From positions 60,456,019 through 60,520,018 of the forward strand of contig CM049306.1 in NCBI GenBank assembly GCA_026874595.1: DNA of 64,000 bases, given 5' to 3'. The notes under the pieces are model-generated. The model was given only the letters and a program-made list of their open reading frames with translations. It did no database searches and had not been told where the DNA came from. Source of the stretch: Sipunculus nudus. Its lineage: Eukaryota; Annelida; Sipuncula; Golfingiida; Sipunculidae. Below, piece after piece: positions 1-13,218 of the stretch. The position numbers and the translations under genes are program-made. Numbering within the stretch: position 1 is the stretch's first letter; each line of letters starts with the position of its first letter.

Positions 1-1074
<1,074 letters not shown>

Positions 1075-1245
1075 GGATCTCGGCCTTCAGCTTGATGCAT
1101 TGTGTGGCGGGGAATAACCCATGGCGCCCTTTGCGGCCAGCTTTGCAGTTATCCACATAAAAACCTCCCACGTTGTGAAATTTATCTTCACAGCTTGGGG
1201 TACTGTTGTTGATAGAGGTGCACACAAAGCATCCTATAGCCGACA
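1075..1245 (-). CDS. Ly6/quiver-like cysteine-rich protein, exon 2 (partial gene)
   Basis: This exon encodes most of the first half of a three-finger (Ly6/uPAR, quiver-type) domain. Such proteins are normally secreted or GPI-anchored and act at the cell surface; quiver/sleepless members modulate channels in insects, but no target can be inferred here. Seen: the start GCFVCTS (CxxC pattern), then PSCEDKF, a later NCKAGRKGRHGLFPATQCIK block typical of invertebrate quiver-like proteins, and six cysteines. The exon has an acceptor (TTTATTTTCAG, AG at 1247-1246) and a donor (CC|GTGAGT, GT at 1074-1073). It is entered in phase 1, matching the exon at 3766-3826. It leaves in phase 1, so at least one more exon with the remaining cysteines and a possible GPI signal must follow, probably off the left edge. 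The family call rests on the motif; the exact subfamily is not known. Confidence 0.75.
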
Positions 1246-3765
1246 CTGAAAATAAAGTCAACTTTATTTGATAAAAATTTATTTTATTACGTAGGCCTAT
1301 AAATATTACCCCTATTCGCACACATGGAGCAAAAGCGAAATTTACACGGATATCAGACGAATGAAAATGTAACAGTAATGTTGCAAAAATAACATAACCA
1401 GAATTGATTTTACTTTAATATCAAAACCACCGTAACAATGAAACTATTTAGTGCCACGCCACTCAGGCCACACGGATCATGGCTATCGCTTTTTTATAAT
1501 TTTTTTTTGCCAAAAATGAGAATCAGGTCCTAAGTATTGTTGCTAATTAGTGCTCTTAATTGCCTCTGTTCATAAAAAAGAATTCACCTTTTTTTTTTTT
1601 TTTTTTTTTTTGTTAATGACATGCGAGTGAGTGAGGGCACCGTACGTGGGCAGCACGTGTAAGTACTACCTCCGTACGACAACGTGGCAATCGCAATGAG
1701 ATCGTACGTTACAAGCACGTTGTAAGCACGTACAACTCACCATGCACGTGCGCGTCGTACGATGCACGCAAACGCTCACGGGCATCGTACTTACACCTTG
1801 CGCAACCGTGAGTTGACGCACTCCCTCCCTACTCTTGCCACTCCCTCCTCACGTTTTCAGAAAAACGTGGCGTCCGTGGCCTCCTCAAAAAACGTACGGA
1901 CTAAAAACACGCACGGTGGGTTGTGACCGGGGCTTTACTCACTCGCATGTTGTATGTACGTGCAATTGCGATGAACTTGAGTTTTTCCGCCCGATGTCGG
2001 GGGTGAATCCGTAGCCCGAACGCAGCGAAAGTTCCTCCTGCACTAAAAATGCTACGGCGTGTTTGCGTGCTCCCAAATTCGTACTGACGCGGTACTCACC
2101 ACGTACGGATCCCCAAGTTTTGCCCCCGTTTTTGCAAGTAGACAGTACGCACTTGCAAGTACGGCGGGTTGGGACCACGGCTTTAAGCGCTTGCGCTAAT
2201 ATCAGTTACGGTTGTTGCAGAGTCTCTGCGGCCTTTGAAAAAACGCACGGTTACCGCACGTCAACCGCACGGAATAGCCCAAAACACTTGCCGTACGGCC
2301 ACTGTATCCCGGTTGTGACCGAGGCTTTCAGTAAAATTATGGAGTGATGAAGCTGAGTATCGGCAAAATAATGTATATTTTCCGACAAGATGTAAAATGA
2401 ATGTCTGTAATCCCCTTCAGTCTAGCGTATATATAACCAGATAGACAGAGGGAAATGAAGGGAGCGGTCTTTAAGGCCATATAAAAAAATAATGTTCTAC
2501 GGATTCGCCATTCCATTTGTTCAATTATTTTTAAATGAAGACCAGGTCATTGGAAATGTTGCTAATTTGTGCCATTCCATAGTTTCCGTATAATGGAATT
2601 TTGAAAGGTATGGAAAATTAAATAATTTTGTGTTGAACATTTCACCATCTCAAGATTTGAAGCAAATTACTGTACTTTTCAGGCAAGTTGGTAAAATTAC
2701 AAGTATTATATCTCGACCGGTAAAGAAAAAAAAAGAGAAAAAAATCGCCTGTTCTGACCATATTTTTTGTTCCCAAAATGTTTAGTGCGTGGCATAAACA
2801 GCCAGATGCATCTCTCCTAAGGGAAAGAGCCTGGAAAAGGATCAAAGCATTTGATTTGACATAGAAGCACTCTGCTCTGACACATTACCTAAAGTAGGCT
2901 TTCAAGAAATACATTATTGACTATAATCCACATTACGTTTTATAAAATTAAAGACAAATACAGAACCGAACTGTGTGCCTGTCTTCGACAAAACATGTAA
3001 TATATATATAAGAGGGTAAAGGCGGTATGCTTTAACGTTAACCAGAGAGGCCAGCCTGTATAACTATAACCTTGACACAGCAAATAAGAATCAGTATAGG
3101 GTCTATGTAATGTACACTACCAAGCCAGGGGGAACTCCAGGTGTGCCTTGAGCATCTCCATCCCAATCCCCACCAGGCCACTAGCTACAAACCTGTAACG
3201 CAATTGTTTGAAACTGCATGTCTTCTCTTGTTTTGCGTTACAAGGATTTGGATAGCTTGTTTGTTCAGATCTGACTAAAATGTTTCCGATGACGATATTC
3301 TGCGTTCAGCGTGAGGACATGCAACATCCTATACATACTTACAACACATAATGTAAATGTGGGGACTTATTTGTTACATAAACTGTATCTCAGCGTTCAG
3401 TATGTATGAAAGTATTAGCACCTACACTCAAGAAAGACACATATTAATTGTCTACATGGGCTTTTGCTTATATAATGGCAAGGCATGATGGGAAGGTTAA
3501 GGAGGGCCAGACCTTGTGCGACGTCACAGGGACCTTTGAAGGAACTATACCATCTATCCGGTGTCTTGGAGACATTTGCATAGAGAATAAATTAAAATGT
3601 CGGGACATGTTTCATCGCAGGAGTAACTCAAACATTCAGGTCCAATTCCAATCAATTATTTAAGGCTCTAGCTTAATTTGCTTCTCGGTCACAGGCTTGG
3701 ATTATATACCTATATCGTTTCATTTCCATTTTTATAATAATATTAACTTAGAAGTCATGTGATAC
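1246..3765 (-). other. Intron 1 of the Ly6/quiver-like gene
   Basis: The intron between the signal-peptide exon and the cysteine-rich exon. It contains a poly-T tract (about 1590-1611) and the unusual CpG-rich block at 1618-2335, listed separately. The remaining 1.4 kb (about 2340-3765) shows no supported feature. Confidence 0.6.
1618..2335. repeat. CGTACG/ACGT-rich repeat block with short inverted ends
   Basis: A GC- and CpG-rich island in AT-rich DNA, dense in CGTACG, GTACGT and CACGTG words. The 14-mer ACATGCGAGTGAGT at about 1619-1632 recurs inverted near 1936-1949, bounding a ~330-bp sub-element. The phrase TTGTGACCGGGGCTTTA recurs in variant form near 1921, 2168 and 2309, so the block is several diverged copies of one unit. 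No coding potential was recognised. It may be a non-autonomous DNA element. Confidence 0.6.
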
Positions 3766-3826
3766 CTTGACATGCCAGACCCAGCGCCGACACCACGGCC
3801 ATTCCAAGCAAGAAGCCTGTTGTCAT
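3766..3826 (-). CDS. Ly6/quiver-like protein, exon 1: start and signal peptide
   Basis: Encodes the start of the small secreted protein: MTTGFLLGMAVVSALGLACQ and the first base of the next codon. This is a signal peptide: short polar N-terminus, hydrophobic core, small residues before the likely cleavage site. The ATG is at 3826-3824. The donor is CAAG|GTATCA (GT at 3765-3764), phase 1, and joining to 1245 gives ...LACQVSAIGCFVCTS with the frame kept. A splice acceptor (TTCATTTCAG, AG at 3869-3868) precedes 41 nt of 5'UTR, so at least one non-coding first exon lies further upstream and was not located. The phase match and the signal peptide followed directly by the CxxC start of a Ly6 fold make the two-exon join convincing. 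Confidence 0.75.
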
Positions 3827-3867
3827 GGTTACTCTTCAAGCAGAGAGTAGTACGGCAGATCACGAGC
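3827..3867 (-). other. 5'UTR part of Ly6/quiver-like exon 1
   Basis: The exon starts at 3867, directly after a TTCATTTCAG acceptor, and runs 41 nt to the ATG at 3826. No upstream ATG is seen in it. Confidence 0.55.
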
Positions 3868-4419
3868 CTGAAATGAACATAAACACGACATAGGGTGAGT
3901 TGGTAAGTCCGATATTAACCGTTGGTGGAACCTGAACATGACACATTAACCCCTGCTTTATATAAAGAGATTTTCGGGCTTTTGTGCAGAAATTTAAATT
4001 AAAATGGAGATAAGAATTAAATAAAAATGTTAGTGACATCACAGAAAGAACGTTGACATACCAGGCATGATTTATATACATGAGGTTTTGTGTTTTCCTT
4101 AAAACATTGTGGTCTCCACCAGTGTGTCGTTCTATACAAGTGTTTGTTTACTGTTTTACACAATTGGATTAAACGTTCACCGGGCGCGACCAGTGGCGCA
4201 TCACATCAACATAACGCGCACGCCCTCTGGAACCCGTGCCGCGCAACTTCACGAATCTAAACTTTTCCAGTTTTCATCGGGTGTTTCTTGTTTTCTTGTT
4301 TTCTCATGTTTCCTCTTTGTTTGTCTGGAACATGTCACGTATGCATTAAAAGGATCCTCTGGTCACACAATTTTTTTATGATAAACAAACCCACGGGGAA
4401 TGTATTTGTTCGCACACAG

Positions 4420-4491
4420 AAAGAAAAGAAAAGAAAAGAAAAGAAAAGAAAAGAAAGGAAAAGAAAAGAAATGAAAGAAAAGAAAAGAAAA
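4420..4491 (+). repeat. (AAAAG)n pentanucleotide microsatellite
   Basis: About 14 near-perfect AAAAG units with two G/T variants. Lys/Glu-rich and Phe/Leu/Ser-rich frames through it are artefacts. Confidence 0.95.
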
Positions 4492-6279
4492 AAATTTTGG
4501 ACAGTAAATCCGTGTACTGGGCTTACTTTGTTCGGAAAACTTTTGTATTCAATCAAAATGAACTAATAGACATGTGAGATAATACACATTTTATTGCAAA
4601 TTCTTATGTACATTTACAGGTTAAATTGAAGTACAATATTTATAATTATGGTCCAACTAAGAACGGACTGACTTTCAATGTGCTTAAAGCTCAATTAAAG
4701 GGGCGGGTCCAGGATTATGGAACGTAAAGTCAGGGGAAGGGAAGGGGGGGGGGGGCGGAATTGGAGAAATTTGAAAGGGCCTCTAAATAGCAAATGTGGG
4801 ATTTAAACCCTTTAGAAAAAGGGAACTATATATACAATAACTATACAATAATAATGGTATGATGTAATGAAGTGTTCTTGATATTAAGCTTTATATACTC
4901 ATGGTTGTTCTAAATACAGGATACAACCCCTGATCAGGTCTTAGTCCCGAGGCTCTTTGATGTCCTTACTAAAAAAAAAAAGATGACCTCATCTAGGACA
5001 TCAAGTTCATCGAAATACATGACCCCAGCCTTCGGTATGTGTCTTTTTCATAACCGCTTTGGTGTTTTAAATGCACACTAAACTAATCTGAACTATGTAG
5101 AACCGCAGGAGTTCATATAGGAATTGTGTTACTGCGGATTTATGCATTGCACTATAGCACGCGCTTCCTCTCATTTTATTTTATATACCGATGCTTTTTT
5201 TACATTGGCCTGGTGTTTACCCCACCTGCCGTTCGTAAAGATGTAATCACTCATTTGTTGGGTCATGACACAATGGAACCTTTAAACTGTAACTCGTTTG
5301 TGGAAAGAAAATTCACCGCTCACATATAGGTCACGTCGAACTCACGATACCTATATCATTAATTGCTTCGAAGCCTGTGTCATATCTAGACCATAGAAGC
5401 CAGTACTTAAAGTATATGTTGCAGACAAACAAACACGTATATAAACACACAACGAACCGAACACATTAGTCCCCCAATAAGCACACTGGCAACAAATATC
5501 CACACAATGTGACAGGGATTTTCATACCCGACGCTAGCTGTTGGGTGGTTCTTTTCCACGCAGAAGTATAAATTGACTGCCATGAATTCACTCATTTAAA
5601 AGTATAAAACATAGACAAAAAGTAGGTATATACGGGTAGCAATGTGGATTTATTTGCAAATGCCTGTAAGGATGTCTAAAATCAATTGATTTAACCTCTC
5701 GGTTTTTCTCAAATATTATTACTGCATGCCATTTTATTTATTACCATTTTATTTATTAGTATGAATATTTACTATTTACAATTTTTTTTACAAAGTATGT
5801 CCAAATACAAGCCATGCATATATCTATGTTGTTCAATTATGCAGTGAGTTGTCATGGTTATGCGTTAAAGATGTTAACATCCTGAGGGGATGAGCGGTCG
5901 ATCCTCGCTTCGACACGCACCACAAATAATAGCTCATTTGTTTTCAGTTAACCATATACATGTTTGTTCAGCAATAGAGCAATAATCCTCAATAATTTAC
6001 CAAACATCGTTTTCCAATAGTGAAATAACAACCTAACCCGGCTAAGGTTATCTTCAGAAAGGACAGGAAGAGAAAGTAAAGCGTCGGGGAGGCTCCGGGT
6101 AAAATTTATCTGCGTTACATTGCAAATTGGTGCATCCATTATGGGATTTTGTGTGTCAAATTTGAAGACTTAAGAGTTTTGTAAATTTGTTTCTTTTTAC
6201 GCGATTTCGTATCATATCATGATATGATCATCATATGAGTGAAACCTAAGGGTCATTTATCAGCAAAGTATTTACACAT

Positions 6280-6471
6280 CTGAGTGGTTTGAATTGTTGA
6301 CAATTGTCAGTGACTGCTAAAGAGCCAACTTTGAGCCTCTCGGTCCAACAGCAGTGATTTAATTTTTGCCCGGCCGGTCGGACCCTTGGACCGTCAGAAC
6401 CGAGTGTACGAGTGAGATTTCACGCGTCATAGACGCTTATACCCCCGCGTTCCTGAAAGCCCTGATATAAA

Positions 6472-6536
<65 letters not shown>
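6280..6536 (+). repeat. Dispersed repeat copy ending in a (TA)n tract
   Basis: The 3' end (6433-6466) shares CGCTTATACCCCCG and TTCCTGAAAGCCCTGA with 17208-17237, and both copies run straight into a long (TA)n tract (here about 6474-6536). Upstream similarity is weaker but includes a GAGTG/TACG..GAGATTTC stretch. The family looks like a short non-autonomous element whose tail seeds the microsatellite. Confidence 0.6.
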
Positions 6537-6540
<4 letters not shown>

Positions 6541-8853
6541 TATTGACAGAAACCCTTTTTGATTATACGTTTATGTGTGTCCTTGACCTTTCAACTCTTT
6601 CCTATTGTTTGTTAATAACGGGTAAGAATTTACAATAAAATGGGTACGGTATGTTGTATTTGACTAATGGAGCAATCATCTCATTTTTGATGTGATTGCT
6701 TAACGCGTGGTTTTTATTTCATTATTATTTATATCCCAACAGCTGTGGATTTTATTCACTTGTGCACACAGGTTAATTGATAGCAGTGCAAAAAAGTTGT
6801 GTCTGGGTCACGTGACTTTTATCGCAGCATCTCGTTTATTACGAGGCAACCACAATAAAAGTATTATAAAAGTACACGTTATAATATTTTCAGCGCCCCG
6901 GTATAGACAAGAATGAGGCCTGGTCCTAATCGATGGTAGATCAGATTGCTGTTGTGTGGGCGCCTCGCTCTGTCCGCCGTGACCTCATGCAATGGTATAT
7001 AGATCAGCTGAAATGGAGTTGTATTTACTCTTGGAACTAGCTGTCGTAAAACTCAATGACTGTGCTCTGTTCTACCCTTGATCAGATTCTTTACGACACA
7101 TTTACATAGAAAGACGATTTTCATTGTGGTTTATCAAATTTTAATGTTCATCCCACCTATATATACCAAGTGCAAAAGCAAAACCACAGGCGCTAAATGG
7201 AATCTATATTTTTCTCGAGTGTGTGGCTCAGATCAATTCTAAGGCTTGCTCATCTATTATTCCTACTTCTGTATCGTTTAATAGCTCGTGATGTAAATAA
7301 ATATGGTGTACCTTATTCTGCATATTCAATTTACAGAAGAATACTCCGTCATACTGCTGTATAAATAACAAATTTAACAGATAATTTCAGGAATAAACAC
7401 AACTAGCAGACGGGGACAAACTTAAATTCGGACAGATAGATTCAAGCGCCTAATTGGACAATACAGTGCTTGGTAGGATAATGCTGTACGCATACTTGTG
7501 TACGACAACCTATAAAAAAGACCTTTTTCTTGTACTTTTGAATTAACTATTATACCCACACGTTACGATGTGTTTGGGGGAATTTTGTGTTTTTGTTTGT
7601 TTGGTTTTGCTTGTGAAGCATTATTTTATTCAGTTTGCTAGCAGTTCATAAGCTGTACGAATACATCTGTTATGATTTGTCCTAAAACCACAGGTTTTCT
7701 TTCTAAATAATGCAATATATGTCTAAGTTGTTTCCATAACATCTATCGGTAGTACGGTTTGTTTTAGAAATTATATTATTTTATTACAAACGATTTAAAA
7801 GCTCAAGAACATTTTTTCTAAAAAAAATAAGAGTTTAAAAAACAATTGATAAAATGCCTAAAAACACGAAAGCAAAATATGATTGTTTTGCCCATGAATG
7901 TAAACATTTACACGTGAATGCACACAAGTATTTTTTTTTTTTTTTCATATAAGATCCGGCATGATTATCAGGTCTTGCATGTCTTTGATTCAATTCATTT
8001 TGGCTTAAATAAAAAAGAAACATAAAAGAACTTTATTAGTGCCAGCATAACACCCATCCACCAACGCTAACAGAAATAGTCCCCTAAACACACAGAGCAA
8101 CGTCAAGGAGGTCATTGGCAAACATACTAGTAACTTGAGTCTACAGCCGGGTTCGCCCAGTACCCTCTTACGCCTTAGATATATAGAGAGATAACCGTAA
8201 AAGAAGTTCAAGAACTCTCCAGTCCGCGTGGGCTGTAACAGCTGTAGACTTTGTAGACCCTCCTTGATGTGAGGGCTGATGATGCCGCAGTAAGCCTTAT
8301 ACAGGGTATAAACTGCCATACCTTTAGCTTTAGCCCCGTCTGCTCATTAATCTATACATAGACCTGAGACGGAAAATGCAGTGTTTTCAATGATTGAGCA
8401 ATGATTTTTGTTTGTATTTGTAAGGTTTCAATGGAGATGTATATCGTTATACCTCTAGGCACAATAGAATCATTGGAAACACAATAACGTTTACCTGGCG
8501 CCGAGGTTTAACAATGCCCTATAATGCAGATCGATATGCTGCGTATTATGATATACTATATTTGCGTATTACTGTATCCCCCCCCCCCACCCCGCGCCGA
8601 ATATTGATATCCATCATATAAGCCTGGATGAAGAGTATCTCGGAAAATTGAAATTCTTATTGTATTTGAAAATATCGATGGATAGAGTGGGTCCTGTATC
8701 GCTATCATATATCAGACCGAGTTGGAAGCAATAATGACAAGTAATCAAAATTATTAATATAGTGTGGTGTGCTGAAAGATTAACACATGATACATATAAA
8801 TATAAATATAAATATATTTAAATAAATAATATATAATATGTAAGTGTACATAC

Positions 8854-8859
<6 letters not shown>

Positions 8860-8902
<43 letters not shown>
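8860..8902. repeat. (CATA)n/(TA)n microsatellite
   Basis: ACATACATACATAC followed by about 18 TA dinucleotides. Confidence 0.9.
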
Positions 8903-8905
<3 letters not shown>

Positions 8906-9917
8906 GAATGATGGGGGGGGGATACATGCGAGGCTGGTAATATCAGAGATGCAAGACCTCTTCTTGGAAGCCTTGCTCGTAACCTGAGAGTGGTTCAGGC
9001 TGTTAAGTGGCAACACGGTCAGCGGTCAACACAAACATACAGTTGCTGAAGGTTACCGTGCTCACGAGCGAGTTAATGTTATTACACTCAGACCAAATCC
9101 TACGCTCACAACCGTTGCCCGTTTTGAACGTGTATGTAAAGATAACGTTATATAATTCTACAGGGTGTTTTATATAAGAATGGATATAAATGTTTAACAT
9201 CCAGTCAAAACCTACCTTCACATGTCGAATCCAGTCCGCTCAGAAAACCATAAACATTTTATCACACTGAAAAGGGGCAGCCAAGATCATCTGTTTTCAA
9301 CCCCGATCTGTCGTGACTGGAATCTCTGTGCGATAATTCACTCAGCTTTACAGCACAGACCGATGGCTGGAATTCCAAGATGGCTATATGTGAGCGCCAG
9401 CCGATCGATAATGGCGCGCATGCCCACTGAGCGTGTTTAACTGTTCTCATGGCAACGGAAGGATTGAGCCCCGGGTGAAAAGTTTATAAGAAGGTGCTTC
9501 CGGGAAAACAGGAATCAGACTGCTTTTCCACATAATAGAACTTTTTTAACAACAGTATATATTTCCCAACAGTATTTTAAGTTTATAAGAACTGAATTGT
9601 TACTACACTGAGTGACTGCAGTCACTGCACACACATATCTTATTTATGTTAGAATATTAGGAACAATGAAAGTATAGATTGATTTTATCCAGATTTGGAA
9701 GTAACACTGAAATGTTCCGGTTAAACCCTTTATTACACTGAAAAAAAAAAACAAATTTATAACTTTAACCTACATATATTACTACTACATTTATTAGATA
9801 TAACTGCATCTGCATTTGCCTTTAGCATAATTCATTTGACATCTATATAGGCCTATATTTATGGAAAATAACATTACTGTTATTTTAAGGTGTAAAAGGT
9901 GTAAATTTCCCGTTTGC

Positions 9918-9918
<1 letters not shown>

Positions 9919-9960
<42 letters not shown>

Positions 9961-9985
9961 CAATATATAATATATATATAGATAT

Positions 9986-10027
<42 letters not shown>
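9919..10027. repeat. (AT)n microsatellite, interrupted
   Basis: Two long AT runs separated by CAATATATAA and a short GATATA-rich part. Confidence 0.95.
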
Positions 10028-10032
<5 letters not shown>

Positions 10033-11398
10033 GAGGTTAAATACATAACACTTGTGTATCATATAAGTTCAAACTATGAGTTTAATATCAGTTCCGCTAT
10101 GATTCGAAATCATATAAGAATCAGACCAGCTTAGGAGTAGACAAGGATTCCAAGGATAATAAACTGCTCTCATCTAGTTTCAAACTGGACCCGATTCTAA
10201 TTCGAGCGGGGACAGTGCTCAACCTTAATTGGGTACACGAAATATCAGGAACTATACAGTAGTATCTGTAATACCTCTGAGAAACGCAAACCTTAGGGAT
10301 CCAGATGGAATCCACCCTCGTCAGAGGTTCTGGAGGCTAGAGCGTTGATCCGGGTGGGGGGGGGGGGGGGGAGAGAGAGAGAAAGCGGAGGCCTTAAGCC
10401 CAACAACTTTAACGAACCTCTGGTGCCCCTGGTTTCTCGCCCAACTATCATTAATAACAGTTTATCTAATCATACGAATTTTTTTAATATATTTTTTCGT
10501 CCAAGGTTGTATAACTTACAACATTTTTTTCGTTTTCATCACTGACGACATTTTATGTATTATTGAAGATTCACATGTACATGTATGCCATTTCACCTAT
10601 AAATATATCTATATACGTAAAAATATATACCTATACATAAATATGCACACATGCATGCTACTGTTACCTCTTGTATACGTATAAATGGGTCAACAGCTTT
10701 ATATATTACAAAAAATATAAACATATTCTCACATATCTACATGCTAATCATACTAATCATGTCACGAGGTGCTGACTTTGTACTACTTTGTACTCAATTA
10801 TTAATGAAACATTCCTGCAGGAATGATTGAAGCATGGAGATTTCCAATATAGTCCAAGACTTCACGTTCGATTTTTGTTCACGACGTCCATATATCTAAA
10901 TACATTATGAATGAACGGAATAACCGAGGTTTACTTAAATATAAGATTGGCCGAAAAGGCTTTAGCGTTAAAAAGCATTCAGCTTGATACTAAAAGGAGT
11001 CTTCAACTGTGCGAGCTGTAGAGCTATAGTTTAAGCCTTAGAGCTAAATAGTTTAAGCCATGGTTATTTTAATACTAGACAGCACTGGAGAAGTGCATAC
11101 CATTTAACTTTTAACATTTTATCCAATTTTCATTCTTTGCTTTTAGAAATACTAGTCGCTGGTTTATAGCACTTGTTTTTCCGTGAGATCTCGAAAGAAC
11201 ACAATTTCTACAAAGTTAATTGGAATCCACTCATTTCCATTCGAGACGTTTTTTATTTTTAATACAAAAAAGACAATCTGACGCCGGACGAGCAGACTGA
11301 CGGACAATTAAACAAACAGACAGAGGGGCATAGAGAAAAGAGGAATACCAGTCCTGCCACTCAAGTTACTTTTTTTCAAAAGTAATGTTTTTTTAGGG

Positions 11399-11707
11399 AA
11401 GCGTATTGCTGCCACCTGGTAAAAGAAAAATAAATTATTTATCTCGTACGTACAACATACTATCCCCTACGTACGACATTCGATCTCGCACCTACGACAT
11501 ATTATCTCGTAAGTACGACATATTATCTCGTACGTACGACATATTATCTCGTACGTACGACATACTATCTCGTACGTACGACATATTATCTCGTACGTAC
11601 GACACATTATCTCGTACGTACGACATATTATTTCGTACGTACGATATATTATCTCTTACGGATCTGATTCACAAACTACACAACAGGCCAACTGATATAT
11701 ATGTATA
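11399..11707 (+). repeat. Minisatellite element, copy A: 21-bp palindromic unit
   Basis: About ten 21-bp units each centred on the perfect 12-bp palindrome TCGTACGTACGA followed by CATATTATC. They are flanked by a unique leader (AGCGTATTGCTGCCACCTGG) and tail (GGATCTGATT...AGGCCAACTGATATAT). Because 21 is a multiple of 3 the array stays open, reading SRTYDIL heptapeptides, but I do not regard it as a gene. An inverted second copy with the same leader and tail lies at 12992-13218. Confidence 0.85.
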
Positions 11708-12941
11708 AGCAATGTATATGTTAAATATTGTGTGTTCTCACCCTATAACTACACAACATCTCCACTTCCTTGCAAACCGTCTGAACACCGTTGAAAAGAA
11801 AAATAAATACATATATTTATTTATGTGTTTATATATTTATATATACTATTAATTTAAATGCTATTCGATTTATCATTTTTTTTTTTGTGTGTGTCTAGGT
11901 TACTGAAATATTTCAAGGAAGTAAAATTTATCAAATCGTCGTCTACCAGTCATATACAGAACTTTCATTTTTGAATAGGTAATTAAATTCTGTTAGCAGT
12001 GTATGATGTCATTATGGTGAACCTGTCATAATATTATTAAGAAAAGAATATTGCCTTTGCCAAGTTGAAACTACTTTTTGGAGAAGGAAGGGTTCAGACA
12101 AGAGGTACAGCTACCAAATAGCCTGATTGTGTAATTGAGAATGGATATATGTGGGGTATAGAGTACTTATATTCCAAAATTGATCTGTATAAGAACTAGA
12201 TTTATGACATAACGCACAGTTACACTCGCCCCACTGTAAACGATATGAAGTTCAACTGATGGGATCAAGCACTTCGTTTCATAATGTATGAATCAGGAAC
12301 CTCTCCTTACAGACGTCTCTGTATTACGGATACCTCTATATTGACACTCAAGGTTCATATTCTTTTGTAATAATATGTTTATTTTATTAACTCATTTTAG
12401 CTGAATATTAAAGTTGTTCAGCAAATCCATGCCGATACACGGGCTTAATATCTCCTGTTTACTGGTTTTATGGTTCTGAGTGTGAGTTAACATAGTGCAC
12501 CTTTATCTGTGTCCTACAATAAGACCGCGTGCCCAGAAGCAAGATCTTATTATAGCACACGCGACAATTAAAAAAAAAAGAGAAGAAACATGAAACAGAA
12601 ACACGTATAGAAAAGCTTAAAAAACCTTGATTTGTGAACTTGATTTTAACTGCCACCAGATGGCGTGAGCGCTGTTTGTTTCTCGTCATTAATCGCGCTC
12701 GGGGCAAGTTTTTTTCCACTTGTATACAGTAGTAAGCAAACGGTTTTAGAACGAAATATGAAAGATGCCGTAATACTTTAAGGAGACTACACTGTATTTC
12801 ATGTATACTCAATATACTTGGTATGTGAAATGTAAATAGGTCCTTTCTTTCATTTGAACTCTCTACTATAAAATCGGCTGTGTGTGTGTGTTTGCAAGGG
12901 GGTGAAGATGTTGTATAAAATTAATGGGAAAACACACATTA

Positions 12942-12945
<4 letters not shown>

Positions 12946-12990
<45 letters not shown>
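12946..12990. repeat. (TA)n microsatellite at the tail of minisatellite copy B
   Basis: A TA tract directly abutting the tail of the inverted minisatellite element. Confidence 0.9.
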
Positions 12991-12991
<1 letters not shown>

Positions 12992-12994
<3 letters not shown>

Positions 12995-13218
12995 TATACA
13001 TATATCAGTTGGCCTGTTGAGTAGTCTGTAAATCAGATCCGTAAGATTTATTATGTCGTACCTACGAGATAGTATGTCGTACGTACGAGAAGGTATGTCG
13101 TACGTACGAGATAGTATGTCGTACGTACGAGATCGTATGTCGTACGTAGGGGACAGTATGTTGTACGTACGAGATAAATAATTTATTTTTCTTTTACCAG
13201 GTGGCAGCAATACGCTTC
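12992..13218 (-). repeat. Minisatellite element, copy B (inverted relative to copy A)
   Basis: The same element as 11399-11707 on the other strand: leader complement at 13204-13217 (GGCAGCAATACGCT), six to seven 21-bp units, and tail ATATATCAGTTGGCCTG. The different unit number and the private substitutions show array turnover since the copies separated. Confidence 0.85.

Noticed and set aside
8005-8319. 104-codon minus-strand frame starting MAVYTLYKAYCGII
   Set aside because: Non-repetitive and somewhat gene-like, but no family is recognised, no clear splice borders fit and there is no supporting context.
11406-11708. 100-codon frame with heptapeptide repeats (and its mirror at 12866-13210)
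   Set aside because: Not called as a CDS because unit length alone explains the open frame. The similarity between the two copies is explained by shared element ancestry. Kept as a finding.
12468-12812. 114-codon minus-strand frame
   Set aside because: No recognisable domain; Phe/Ser-rich from A/T runs. It covers a CCACCAGATGGCG word that only partly fits a CTCF core.
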